Source of the DNA: Sphingobacterium allocomposti
Lineage (GTDB): Bacteria > Bacteroidota > Bacteroidia > Sphingobacteriales > Sphingobacteriaceae
Direction: 5' to 3'
NCBI RefSeq assembly: GCF_008124885.1
Contig: NZ_VNHX01000002.1
Coordinates: 62,001 to 126,000, forward strand
Length of the DNA stretch: 64,000 bases
A model generated the notes under the pieces. That model searched no databases and was not told the origin of the DNA. It saw nothing but the letters and a program-made list of their open reading frames with translations. How positions within the stretch are numbered: the first letter of the stretch is position 1; each line of letters begins with the position of its first letter. Made by a program: the position numbers and the translations under genes. Of the stretch, positions 7,411-17,048 are shown one piece after another.

Positions 7411-8349
7411 CTAAATGATATTGCTGTCATTCAGCACTTGGTTCATATTGCGTACGGCTGCCGCACTGTTTTTGAAGAGCTCCTTTTCCTCATCCGACAA
7501 CTCCAACGGTACAATACGATCCCATCCGTTCCTGTTGATGACAACGGGAACGCCAATATTGATGTCTTCTTCTCCGTATTCTCCTTCGAGATATATAGAG
7601 GCGGTAAATAGCTTGTTCTGGTCGCGGACGATGCTCTCCACCATCGCTGCTGCTGCCGCGCCGGGGGCGTACCACGCCGACGTTCCGATTAGGGCCGTCA
7701 ACGTTGCGCCGCCCACCATTGTTTTTTTAACGACTTCCTGCTGTTCTTCTTCTGTCAGAAAATGAGCTACCGGGATACTGTTCCACGTGGCGTGCTTGAT
7801 GAGCGGAATCATGGTGGTATCGCCGTGCCCGCCGATCACGATGGCTTGGAGATCGTTCGCCGACGCGTTAAGCTTCTGGGCAAGCTGATACTTAAAACGG
7901 GCCGAATCCAGCGCTCCGCCCATGCCAATGATGCGGTTTTTCGGGAGGCCGCTGGTTTTGAGTGTGAGGTAGGTCATGGTGTCCATCGGGTTGGAAACGA
8001 TCAAAATAATGATGTCCGGAGAATACCTGATGAGATTTTCCACTACCGATTTCACAATGCCGGCGTTTGTACCTATTAACTCTTCGCGCGTCATTCCGGG
8101 TTTTCTGGGAATTCCAGAAGTAATGACCGCCACTGCTGAACCTGCGGTTTGTATATAGTCGTTCGTAACGCCTTTCACCGACGATTCGAAGCCCAGTAAA
8201 GCTGCGGTTTGCATCATGTCCTGCGCTTTCCCTTCAGCAACGCCTTCTTTGATGTCCAACAAAACGATTTCTTCCGCAATGTTTCTACGTACGAGGTTGT
8301 CTGCCGTAGTGGCGCCAACCGCGCCTGCACCGATGATCGTTATTTTCAT
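7411..8349 (-). CDS. mdh: Malate dehydrogenase (NAD-dependent)
   Basis: This 312-residue protein starts with the Rossmann motif GAGAVGATTADNL. The substrate loop PRKPGMTREEL supplies Arg82 and Arg88; an Arg at the first position marks malate rather than lactate dehydrogenase. Catalytic His175 lies in GGHGDTTMIP and its partner Asp148 in LDSARF. It interconverts malate and oxaloacetate in the TCA cycle and belongs to the LDH-like (MDH-III) group usual in Bacteroidota. The retropepsin-like gene follows 39 bp downstream. No exact -7 element was found within 100 bp upstream. Confidence 0.95.
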   Translation of the reverse strand: MKITIIGAGAVGATTADNLVRRNIAEEIVLLDIKEGVAEGKAQDMMQTAALLGFESSVKGVTNDYIQTAGSAVAVITSGIPRKPGMTREELIGTNAGIVKSVVENLIRYSPDIIILIVSNPMDTMTYLTLKTSGLPKNRIIGMGGALDSARFKYQLAQKLNASANDLQAIVIGGHGDTTMIPLIKHATWNSIPVAHFLTEEEQQEVVKKTMVGGATLTALIGTSAWYAPGAAAAAMVESIVRDQNKLFTASIYLEGEYGEEDINIGVPVVINRNGWDRIVPLELSDEEKELFKNSAAAVRNMNQVLNDSNII

Positions 8350-8787
8350 ATGTAAACAGTTATTAGGGTGTATGTATTGTATTCATTGGAAAAAATAAGC
8401 TTACTCGTTAGTTTCGGATAAAAGAACGGATGTTGTGTAGACGCCGACGGCCTACTCTCACTGTCAAGCATAACGTTGCAAATACAACGGAGCTGTGCCA
8501 TTACCTTCTGCGGCTGAAAGCCAGCTTTCATAGAGGAAATATACTAAAAACTTATGGCAATAATGTTTTTAATGGTAAGATGTTTGTCATTTGTTCGAAT
8601 TTGCAGCAGGGCTCGCATTGCAAGCCAACACTGTTTTGGGAAAGGTTCATTAGGTGGTAGCTTTTGAGGTGCTGGTAATGGGGCGGATGGTGGATGGCCC
8701 AGCCGTTTGCTGCGTCTTTCGACCGCGCCGGCTGGACGTCGTCGGAAGATGAAGAAACAGCCCGGCTGGGCCCGAACTTACGCTGGA
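8350..8787. other. Intergenic region between tamL and mdh
   Basis: No gene seen. It must contain the mdh promoter; the best minus-strand candidate is a weak TGTATTTG near 8475. A GC-rich segment at 8690-8780 contains overlapping CAGCC/GGCTG palindromes (for example around 8758-8770) that could serve as the tamL transcript end, but no T-tract follows. Confidence 0.4.
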
Positions 8788-11094
8788 CTAGAATGGATAG
8801 CCGATAGCGAGGTTAAATACGAGATTGTTTCTACGCCAATCGCCGTCGCGGATATCGATGTACTTGAATACCCAGCGGTCGCCCGGTGCCCGGTAGGGGA
8901 CCCGTAGCGGGGTGGCAAGGTCGGTACGCACCACCAGAAAATCCAGATCGACGCGCAGCCCCAAACCGGCACCAACGGCCAGCTCTTTGTAGAAATCTTT
9001 TGTCAGCCTGCCCCCGGGTTTGTTTTCGTCTCTCCGCTGTAGCCATACGTTCCCTGCATCTATGAAAGCCGCCCAGTGGAACATTCCGGATATCTGAGCG
9101 CGGTATTCGGTATTCAGCTCCAGTTTAAAGTCTCCGGTCTGATCCGCAAAGAAATTATTCTCGCCGATGTTCTCAGGGATAGTTGTGCCCGGCCCTACGG
9201 CGCGCGCGCGGAAAGCACGCAGACCGTTCGGTCCACCCGAAAAATATTGCTTCAGGTAGGGAAGGGACCGTGAATTTCCGTATGAGTAGCTCGTTCCAAT
9301 CATCACGCGGGAGGCCAACTGGGAGGTGGATGACAGTTTCATGTAGTGACGGAAGTCGGCTTCTGCCTTTACGAACTGCGCATACGCGGTGCCGAATAAT
9401 TTCTTAATATTATCGTCTTTATAGTTTGCTCCTTGGATGAGCCCGAGAACGTTTCCTGACGTATTTAGTCCTGTTTTTACAAAGAACGTATGCGTCCGTG
9501 CAGACTCCATGGTGTTGGTGAAGGTGTAGGAATAGTTAGGCCCGAATGAAAACTGAGGATCCACAATATGTCTTAATGTAGGAACGGTATCCATCTGCGC
9601 GCGATAGTCGTCGGAAATATTACGGGGCTGCACATAGATAATTTCCGCCACGGCCAGGTCGTGCTGCTTTTGTTCGTTCTCCTTCCAGTTGTACCCATAA
9701 TTCATCGTCAAGGAGTTTAAGGTATATGCATTTCTTCTGTTCAGGAACTCATAGCCTACTTTTGCGTACGTCTTAGGGATGAAACGGCGTGAAGGCGCCC
9801 ATTTATATGGTGATAATAGCCGCGGCCAAACGATACCCACCTCCGCCCCGTAGCGAATGTAGCTTGAGTTCAGATTGACGTTGCCTCCGGTTTGCGTTTC
9901 GTATCCTCCAAAGACAGATAGGTTTAATGTTTCGAACCCTCTAAAGGCATTACGTAATGTCCAGCTTACGTTGGCCTCTGTTCCATTGTAAACCGAGGCT
10001 GTCTTCCCTAATACTTCGAAGCGTATGGACTTTCGCTGCATTGGCGTAAGGTAGTAGTAAACATCCATAGTGTTCGCCGAGTCGGGGTTGTCCACGAAGT
10101 TGTTTTTCACAAACTTAAACGCGTTCAGATTGACCAGGTGACTGATGGTCATATTATGATCCGTCCGATTGTACGTGTCTCCTCTATGAAAAAAGATGTG
10201 GTTTGCGAGGACAGGCTTCCGGTAGGTGTTCGCGGGGTCGATGATATAGTAGTTATCCCTGAACAGCTGCGACGCCCGTGGCCTGGTCGTTCGGAATCCT
10301 TCTGACGTTTGCGTATAGTTTGGGTAAATGAATATATTTCCTATCTTTTGCGGAGATCTGGCTTTTTCGGCAGTTTCGGGTTTGACGGTTACATACATAT
10401 CCACTTTGTCATTTCCTTTTGTACTGTCGACCTCCACGAGAATGTTGTCCGGTGAAAAATAATAGTATCCCTTGTTTTTCAGGTCGTTATCAATCCGATC
10501 CCGTTCGTTAAGGATAACATCGAGGTTATAGTTGCTTCCGATTTTGAGCAGTGTACTATCCTTGGTACTAAGAATGTCGCGGCCCAGGCTGCTGCTGGAG
10601 TCTACTTCGAAGTCTACTTTGGCGATGCGATAGATATTTCCGGGAAATGCATTATAATTTACTTCTGCAAACTTGCCATCGATGATGGTGTCGGACGTTA
10701 CATAGGCATGAAAAAAGCCGAGGTTTTCCATGCGGTTGCGTAGGAGGTTTTCGTTATACTCGCGGTTTACATCTTCGAGCAGTACGGGTTCCTCGCCCCG
10801 CTTTTTCAGCCAGTTTTTTACAGCGCTATTCGTGCTATCTGGCCCGCCGCCCATATTCCATAGACCTAATTTGATGCGCATCCCGAGGAACTTCTTATTG
10901 GGTTTGGGCGTCAGCATGGTTTCGAGGTGATCCTCGAATGCTTCTTTTCGTTCCTTTGGAATACTGTCTTTGTGGATAATGACATTTCCGCCGTTGTATA
11001 GCTTTTCGTCTTCGGCCAGATATTTGGTCGGGTTACAGGCGGCCATGGCGACAATCAATAGGCCAGCCAATATAGGTTGCCGGTTAGTCTTCAT
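8788..11094 (-). CDS. tamL: TamA/BamA-like outer-membrane lipoprotein (TamL type)
   Basis: This 768-residue protein (counted from MKTNRQPILAG) has a lipoprotein signal with lipobox AMAAC (Cys20), POTRA-like domains (about 30-300) and a C-terminal 16-strand Omp85 barrel. The barrel includes GGPNGLRAFRAR, the family VRGF/Y-like motif, and ends in FNLAIGYPF with terminal Phe. Many Bacteroidota have such a lipidated TamA (TamL) that works with TamB in outer-membrane assembly or lipid transport. Its start overlaps the end of tamB by 11 bp, so they are translationally coupled. The frame is open to 11145, but the lipoprotein signal supports 11094. Confidence 0.88.
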   Translation of the reverse strand: MKTNRQPILAGLLIVAMAACNPTKYLAEDEKLYNGGNVIIHKDSIPKERKEAFEDHLETMLTPKPNKKFLGMRIKLGLWNMGGGPDSTNSAVKNWLKKRGEEPVLLEDVNREYNENLLRNRMENLGFFHAYVTSDTIIDGKFAEVNYNAFPGNIYRIAKVDFEVDSSSSLGRDILSTKDSTLLKIGSNYNLDVILNERDRIDNDLKNKGYYYFSPDNILVEVDSTKGNDKVDMYVTVKPETAEKARSPQKIGNIFIYPNYTQTSEGFRTTRPRASQLFRDNYYIIDPANTYRKPVLANHIFFHRGDTYNRTDHNMTISHLVNLNAFKFVKNNFVDNPDSANTMDVYYYLTPMQRKSIRFEVLGKTASVYNGTEANVSWTLRNAFRGFETLNLSVFGGYETQTGGNVNLNSSYIRYGAEVGIVWPRLLSPYKWAPSRRFIPKTYAKVGYEFLNRRNAYTLNSLTMNYGYNWKENEQKQHDLAVAEIIYVQPRNISDDYRAQMDTVPTLRHIVDPQFSFGPNYSYTFTNTMESARTHTFFVKTGLNTSGNVLGLIQGANYKDDNIKKLFGTAYAQFVKAEADFRHYMKLSSTSQLASRVMIGTSYSYGNSRSLPYLKQYFSGGPNGLRAFRARAVGPGTTIPENIGENNFFADQTGDFKLELNTEYRAQISGMFHWAAFIDAGNVWLQRRDENKPGGRLTKDFYKELAVGAGLGLRVDLDFLVVRTDLATPLRVPYRAPGDRWVFKYIDIRDGDWRRNNLVFNLAIGYPF

Positions 11095-14000
11095 AGCCAC
11101 TCCTTTCTTCTTCATCATCTTCTCTTTGGACGGTCGGTGTCGCATCTAATTTACTTTTTGTAGAATCGTTTTTATCTCGTTCTTCCTGCTGTTGCTGGTT
11201 GGTTTTGAGTTCTTCTTCGCGGATATATCTAACGGAATCCTGCGTGTTGTTTTGCGTGCTGTCTGCATCCCTGCTTCGTTGTTCCTGTTCTTCACGTTGC
11301 CGTTCTTCCATGCGCTTGCGGAATTCAGGGCTGTGTCTCATAAGGCTGTCGCGAATTACGAGGCGCACACTATCGCGGTAGGCCGAGTCGGTTTCCATTC
11401 TTTCCACGTCGAAGCGACGGCGGAAACCTCTGCTGTCGGTATTATAGTATTGCTCGAGGGCTCGTGAGCTCATGAACAGCTCCTTGAACCTGTCGTAGCT
11501 CATGTTGATGATAAAACCTATCCCCGTTTCCACGAACTGTCCCTGAAGTGTCGCCTGGTATTGATTTTTCCGATAGACGCGGGCGAAGTACCTACCATCT
11601 TTAGATAACTGATATTCGAGCGAGATGTCTCCCGCGATGTTTGTCGCTTTTTCGCCCGGTCTTGTATTTCCTTCCACTTCAAAGTTGGAGCCGATTGTAA
11701 CTTTCAGGCGGTCATCAAAGAGCATTTTCGAGACGCCCACGTTCAGGTCGGTTCTCGTCTGGGCATTTCCTGTAAGATAGTCCTCCTCCGATTGTAGGTT
11801 GAAGTCTAGTTCCACGCCCTTTATAAGGTCGGAGGCCAGGTTATTAAGCTGGCTGGTTAGAAACGAGCTCACGGTGCTGCGTGCCAAACCTTCTGCTCCT
11901 CCGCCACCGGAAAGGCTCTCGAATGGGTTGGAGGACATGAACCGTCCAAGGGCGATTAGGGAGAATACCTGTTTGTTCAGTTCTGCTGGGTCTGACCGGA
12001 TATTTGCCAGAGCGATATTCACTTTGCTTACGACATCTTGTGAGGCAATGGCGTTGTTTTCATCTAGATCGATGTCAAAATTGATCTCCGGTTTGAAAAG
12101 CTCGCCCGTGAGGATCAGCTTCACATCAAAAGGAATACGCTGTTTGTACGGATTCTGGCTTTCCGAGCCGATTTGAGATTGTACAAGCTCTAACGTAGAA
12201 AACCGGTTTCTATAGATAGCCGTAATGTCGAGTCGGGCGTCCAGCGGATCGCCGTTCCACGTGATGGTGCTTCCTTTCTGGAAGATAAAAGGTCTTGAGA
12301 TCGGGCCTAGGGAAAACGTATAATCTCCTTTTTCCACGGTGAACGTGCCCGACATGGTTATCTTGTCGCTGGCGTCGATCGTCGTGTTCAGTTCGGCTAT
12401 CCCCTGAATATTTAGAGCGTCCTGCGTTCCTTCGTCGAGCACGACTCTAAATTTGGCGTCCCGATCTGTGGATAGGTTGAGTGCGATGTCGTAACCGGAG
12501 AGTTTGGTCGCTGTAGTCATGGAATCCAGGCGAGCAAAAACGTTAGCACGGGCGGTGTCGCTTCTGTTGACAAATTTAACGACGCCGTCGCGCTGGGCTA
12601 TGCCAGGGTCGTCGTTGGGAACGATAAATACGAAGTCTGTTTTGTCATTCGCTTTTACGCTTCCGTCAACCCGCGGATTATCGAGGTTGCCCGTGATACG
12701 CAGGTTCGACGTCAGATAAAGTTTGCCAAAAAACAGGTCGTTATCCTCCCTGGTCGAGTTGACTGCGGCGAAATCATCCATGTTCAGGTTGAGGTTGAAG
12801 TCAAAATCGGTATAAGTTGCCGTCCGTATGGATCCGTTAAGCCGCGTGGTGTTGCCGCGCGAGTCTTTGATTTCAAACTGTCTGAACTGTATGCCTTGGT
12901 TATTAAACCGTATAGCCTGATTGTCCATCAGCAGGTCGGCATTGAGCATGGCAATGTTAAGCTTTCCGTTTCTGAATACCAATTCGCCGTTTATCCGAGG
13001 TGCGTCTGCGGTTCCGGAGATTTTTAAGTCGCCGACAAGGTCGCCGGCACAGTCTTCGAGATACCCAAAGCTGAATGCCTGTACCGTGGTTAGCTTCATC
13101 GGTTTTAGGGATAACGTAGCCTCCATGGACGAGGGCTCTCCAGGGGGGCTGATAAAATCGCCGATAAGCTGGACGTCATTGCCATTACCTGTAATCTTGA
13201 TGTCGGCCGAGAATGTATTTTCTCTGATATTGTTGACGTTAATCAGGACGTCTCCGACGGTATCCTTTCCGAAGTAGAACTTCTCAATGCTTAAATCGGA
13301 GACGAAGACAGGCTTGCTTTCTAGGCGCGATACCGTGGCTGTCCCATTGATCCCTCCGCCGACCTGCAGCATTTCGGATTCCAGAATTTCTGTAAAAGTC
13401 TCTATACGGAAATTGTTAAAAGTGAGATCTAGGGGAGCATTCGCTGTAGAATCTTTTGACTGGATGAGGAACTCCTGGCCATCGTTGGTCAGGCGGAAGC
13501 TGTGTGCGAGGATCCCATCTGATCCAAAGTGAAGGCGATTGGCGGGGTCAATCTGCCACTTTTCGTAGTTTAACATGAGGCCGTCCTGATTGAGGTTCAG
13601 CACATAATTGTTTTCAGTCACCTGCATTTTTGCGCCTAGATGGTACTGTTCCTTATCAACTTTGTCCTTGATCCACAATCCGAAATCCAGATTGTTTTCA
13701 ACGACGCTACCGCTGAAAACCGTGTTATTTAGTTCTATGTTGTTTACTTTGATCTTATTAATTAGGGCCGCGTAGTACAGCGTGCTGTCAGCTGTGGTCA
13801 GGTCGACACCCACATTCTCTATTAGTATACCGTCGTACAGCAACCGCGGCGCTATCAACTTGGCCATGATCGTTTTTGACTCACTATTGAACGTTCCATC
13901 CAATGTTATGTCGCGCATCTCCTGCAACTCGGGGACAAAGTCGCGGATAAAGCGGGAGTTGTTCAACGTCGCACTGAACTCAAAGTTCTGCGGTTCGTAT

Positions 14001-16444
14001 GCAAGTGTCGTCGGAGGTGTGCCCTTGGGATTATAATACATGTGTACGATGTCCTGAATGGACGCGCCGAGCTCTGTCAGCCGGTATTTGCCCACGAGAT
14101 GTGCCCGTAGAAACTCTGATCGTAAGATCAGCGTATTCCTTGACGTGTCCGCGCGGGCCGTCAGGGTTATGCTATCGAGCGTGTATCGTTGGTCGTTATA
14201 GGCGATGGAGGAATTGGACACGGCCAATGTCCCGTTTAGAAAGTCGGGGTCGGCGGTTTCAAAGTCGGCAACTATCTTACCATGGTACCGGAGGTCGTCG
14301 TCCATCAGCTTTAAGTTCTGCAGATTAACGCTGTCTATCATTAATGTCGCCTGAAGCTTGGGATAAGTGCCCCGCATGTCGGCGGCAAAATCCATGTTGA
14401 ACTGTACGTTTGGATCCGGACTTGTCACCGTGCCGGCGATATCTCCTCCCGCCGCCTGCACGTCCAGACGTATATCATGATACCGATAGCCCAACGCGTC
14501 AAGCCGGTTAAGCGTGCCCTCTACGGAGGCGTTCATGTTTTTGGGATCCAATCCTGTACCTGTGACTTTCGCTTCCGCAGACAGTATCCCCAGAACGGAG
14601 TCCTGATTTAATATACTGCCGATATTGAAGTTGTCGATTGATACGTAGGCGTCATAGGTGGTGTCGCGCCCCATGGTCAGATTACCGTTGACGGTGGCAT
14701 TCCCCTTCTCCGTAATCAAGCTTAAGTTGGCATCGAACCCCTGCATCCCGCCCTTAAACGTTCCCGACAGACTGATAGCGTTCGGCAGCTGTAAACTATC
14801 TGGAAGCAGCGATTTGGCAACGAGTCGCTCAATGTCTGCCCTTCCTGTTGTTAGTTTTCTGAGCTTGAGGTCGATATTGAATCTGTCCATATCCGGAAGT
14901 CCGCGTACGATGGCGCTGGCCAATAAATGCGTCCGTTGAAGTGTTTTGATCTCAAGGTTCGGAATAACAAGATTGTCCATACGCCCTTTTACGGTCCCAT
15001 CGATGTAGAACGACCGTGCAAGTAGAGGTTTCATGACTTCCATTGTATCCAGAAATGGTGCGAAATATCGGATATCCCGCATATCTATGGTAGACTTGCG
15101 TATACGGGCGTCGACCTGCACGAGGGAAGGATTTTCCGATAGCGCGTTCAACGATGGATACGTTACTTTGATATGGTCGCGTATGGTCGTTAATGGCGTC
15201 TCTGCAAGGAGGTTCGTAAGCTCTACGCCGGTGTTGCCATATACAAAATCACCTTGCAGGGTCTTTAACGTAAAGCCAGAATGATCTTTGGCCGTCAGCT
15301 TTTTCAGCGATCCTGAAATAGAATCTGCAGCGTAATAAAAATCTTCCAGATGCCCCAAAAAGTCGGTAATATTAATGTTAAAGTAGTCGAACCCTTTCGT
15401 GCGAGGCTGGTTGTCGTCGCGAAAGGCTACGTTGGTCTTATTGACGATCAGCTTATCTGCGGAAACCACCCAGTTGACAGGTGTGCTGTCCCCGCTGCTT
15501 TCGGGAGCGCTTTTTTTCGATGTCTTTCCAAATAATACCTTGGCGTCGGTTTCGTCCAGGGCGACTTCATCGAGCCGTACAATTTCGTTGTTTAAGTCTA
15601 GCTCTTTGATGTTCGCGGTAAGCTTTTTGATGTCAAACCTCGTGTCCATGGCGGAGGATGCGTCCTGGTATTGCACCAGGATATTGGAAAGGTCTATGGT
15701 TCTGATATCCAGATCGGGCAGGAGGGACGTTTCCGCCGTGTCCGAGCCGGGAACGCCAAAGTCGGCAGCTGAAGGGATCTCCTCGTCCGATGCCGGCGCC
15801 CATTGCTTTATCACTGCAGTAAGCCCATCGACTTTCAGGTTGGGCATGGAAAAAGCCATGTTATTCGTCAGATCAAATTTCTTGACTTTCGTGTCGAAGT
15901 GTTGCAGACGGATGCTGGCATTCATGCCGATGACTTCATCGTTGTATTCGAAATGGATGCGCTTGAACCGGACGTCATCGATATCGAAGATTAAAGCTGA
16001 TGCCGTATCTGTTGTCGGGGCGCTTTCTTTCTCGGAGGAAAATGCTGCGACGATATAATCAAAGTTAAACGCGCTGTCGGGGAGTGTTCGATTAATTTTT
16101 GCGGTAATTCCTTCTAATTCAAGCTCTTCGATCTCAACGGTGTTTTTTAACAGCTTGAACATGTTGATGTCTACGAGCAGCCTATCACCGGCTATCAAAG
16201 TGTCTTTGGACTGGTCTTCGAAATAGACGTCTTCAAGCACCAGCTTTTTAGGAAAGGTAATGTTGACATAGCCGATTCTGACCGGCGTTCCAATCTTCGT
16301 CTCGACATAGTTTGTTACTTTTCCTACGACGTAGTTCTGCACGGCCGGTATCCGGATTAGAAAGATGACAAGTAAAATAAGAGCGATGATGCTACCTATA
16401 ATCCACAGTATGGTTTTTAAAGCTATTCGTCCAAATCGATTCAA
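11084..16444 (-). CDS. tamB: TamB/DUF490 translocation-assembly protein
   Basis: This 1786-residue protein has one N-terminal membrane segment (about 10-30, IALKTILWIIGSIIALILL), a long repetitive beta-rich body of the AsmA/TamB type and the conserved DUF490 C-terminal domain at about 1250-1600 (for example LDIQGIAELNTT-like and ASGTFTVEKGDYTF-like segments). It spans the periplasm and bridges inner membrane to TamL, probably as a hydrophobic groove for lipid transfer. After DUF490 there is an unusual tail of about 120 charged residues rich in R, E, Q and D. Operon with tamL (11-bp overlap). A -7 element TATCTTTG lies at 16557-16564, 113 bp upstream. Confidence 0.92.
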   Translation of the reverse strand: MNRFGRIALKTILWIIGSIIALILLVIFLIRIPAVQNYVVGKVTNYVETKIGTPVRIGYVNITFPKKLVLEDVYFEDQSKDTLIAGDRLLVDINMFKLLKNTVEIEELELEGITAKINRTLPDSAFNFDYIVAAFSSEKESAPTTDTASALIFDIDDVRFKRIHFEYNDEVIGMNASIRLQHFDTKVKKFDLTNNMAFSMPNLKVDGLTAVIKQWAPASDEEIPSAADFGVPGSDTAETSLLPDLDIRTIDLSNILVQYQDASSAMDTRFDIKKLTANIKELDLNNEIVRLDEVALDETDAKVLFGKTSKKSAPESSGDSTPVNWVVSADKLIVNKTNVAFRDDNQPRTKGFDYFNINITDFLGHLEDFYYAADSISGSLKKLTAKDHSGFTLKTLQGDFVYGNTGVELTNLLAETPLTTIRDHIKVTYPSLNALSENPSLVQVDARIRKSTIDMRDIRYFAPFLDTMEVMKPLLARSFYIDGTVKGRMDNLVIPNLEIKTLQRTHLLASAIVRGLPDMDRFNIDLKLRKLTTGRADIERLVAKSLLPDSLQLPNAISLSGTFKGGMQGFDANLSLITEKGNATVNGNLTMGRDTTYDAYVSIDNFNIGSILNQDSVLGILSAEAKVTGTGLDPKNMNASVEGTLNRLDALGYRYHDIRLDVQAAGGDIAGTVTSPDPNVQFNMDFAADMRGTYPKLQATLMIDSVNLQNLKLMDDDLRYHGKIVADFETADPDFLNGTLAVSNSSIAYNDQRYTLDSITLTARADTSRNTLILRSEFLRAHLVGKYRLTELGASIQDIVHMYYNPKGTPPTTLAYEPQNFEFSATLNNSRFIRDFVPELQEMRDITLDGTFNSESKTIMAKLIAPRLLYDGILIENVGVDLTTADSTLYYAALINKIKVNNIELNNTVFSGSVVENNLDFGLWIKDKVDKEQYHLGAKMQVTENNYVLNLNQDGLMLNYEKWQIDPANRLHFGSDGILAHSFRLTNDGQEFLIQSKDSTANAPLDLTFNNFRIETFTEILESEMLQVGGGINGTATVSRLESKPVFVSDLSIEKFYFGKDTVGDVLINVNNIRENTFSADIKITGNGNDVQLIGDFISPPGEPSSMEATLSLKPMKLTTVQAFSFGYLEDCAGDLVGDLKISGTADAPRINGELVFRNGKLNIAMLNADLLMDNQAIRFNNQGIQFRQFEIKDSRGNTTRLNGSIRTATYTDFDFNLNLNMDDFAAVNSTREDNDLFFGKLYLTSNLRITGNLDNPRVDGSVKANDKTDFVFIVPNDDPGIAQRDGVVKFVNRSDTARANVFARLDSMTTATKLSGYDIALNLSTDRDAKFRVVLDEGTQDALNIQGIAELNTTIDASDKITMSGTFTVEKGDYTFSLGPISRPFIFQKGSTITWNGDPLDARLDITAIYRNRFSTLELVQSQIGSESQNPYKQRIPFDVKLILTGELFKPEINFDIDLDENNAIASQDVVSKVNIALANIRSDPAELNKQVFSLIALGRFMSSNPFESLSGGGGAEGLARSTVSSFLTSQLNNLASDLIKGVELDFNLQSEEDYLTGNAQTRTDLNVGVSKMLFDDRLKVTIGSNFEVEGNTRPGEKATNIAGDISLEYQLSKDGRYFARVYRKNQYQATLQGQFVETGIGFIINMSYDRFKELFMSSRALEQYYNTDSRGFRRRFDVERMETDSAYRDSVRLVIRDSLMRHSPEFRKRMEERQREEQEQRSRDADSTQNNTQDSVRYIREEELKTNQQQQEERDKNDSTKSKLDATPTVQREDDEEERSGYED

Positions 16445-16858
16445 AGCGCTTCTATTATATGATGACGTTATTCAATAAATAAATTTATAACTTAAAAACG
16501 TAAATAAAGTTCAAATGTTTAGTTTGATGGACATTATTTACATGATTAAATAAGAACAAAGATAGTATTTGCTGTCTAACAATATAATGGAATACGGTAA
16601 ATAGGGGACGAGACGAAAGTGGATGGATTGTTAGGGACTTCTCGGCTCCTCAGTTAATATCGTGGTTGGTGCGACTTGTTTACCGTTATGAAATTTAATA
16701 ATATAGATGAAATCGGTTCGGATTAGCTTTTTCCTCGTCCTGTGAACTTCCGGTAGTTTTTTTTCGTTCAGCTATTCCATCCCTAAATTGCATCAACGCC
16801 TTTCGTCTAACATGTTTCGCTGTATCAAAAACTTTTTTTTGTAGGCGGTAATTTTCTG
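16445..16858. other. Intergenic region upstream of tamB
   Basis: No gene seen. It carries the candidate tamB -7 element (CAAAGATA at 16557-16564, minus TATCTTTG). The rest (16600-16850) shows no repeat or structure that stands out. Confidence 0.4.
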
Positions 16859-16890
16859 TTTGCATATTTCAATGATTTTTTCTAAATTTG
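16859..16890 (+). promoter_or_regulatory. Consensus promoter TTTG-N20-TAAATTTG
   Basis: TTTG at 16859-16862 and TAAATTTG at 16883-16890, with a 20-bp spacer, match the Bacteroidota consensus at every fixed position. It lies 21 bp upstream of the small open frame at 16912 and 158 bp upstream of the DUF3857 gene. Confidence 0.75.
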
Positions 16891-16911
16891 ATTTACCGAT
16901 TATTAATTGAT

Positions 16912-17031
16912 ATGAAATACTCATGTTTAAAAGACGAGCGCAACCGGCTCGTTGATTCCAGCGAAATCAAACGGTTAACTGTACACGTGACAGTGAATAA
17001 GCAGTACTTGACTATTTCCTGCAACCTTTAA
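16912..17031 (+). CDS. Possible 39-residue leader peptide
   Basis: An ATG-started frame of 39 codons ends with TAA 17 bp before the DUF3857 gene. It begins MKYSCLKDERNRLVDSSEIK and ends LTISCNL. It starts 21 nt after a consensus -7 element, so any transcript of the DUF3857 gene contains it. No family is recognised; it has two Cys, no signal peptide and no clear Shine-Dalgarno. It could be a leader peptide, or chance within a 5' leader. Confidence 0.3.
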   Translation: MKYSCLKDERNRLVDSSEIKRLTVHVTVNKQYLTISCNL

Positions 17032-17048
17032 AAAGCCGTTAAAATTTC

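Noticed and set aside
8707-8907. 66-codon plus frame at the 3' end of tamL
   Set aside because: Antisense overlap with the barrel-coding end; no start signal or family.
15399-16058. 219-codon plus frame opposite tamB
   Set aside because: Antisense shadow of tamB with no recognisable features.
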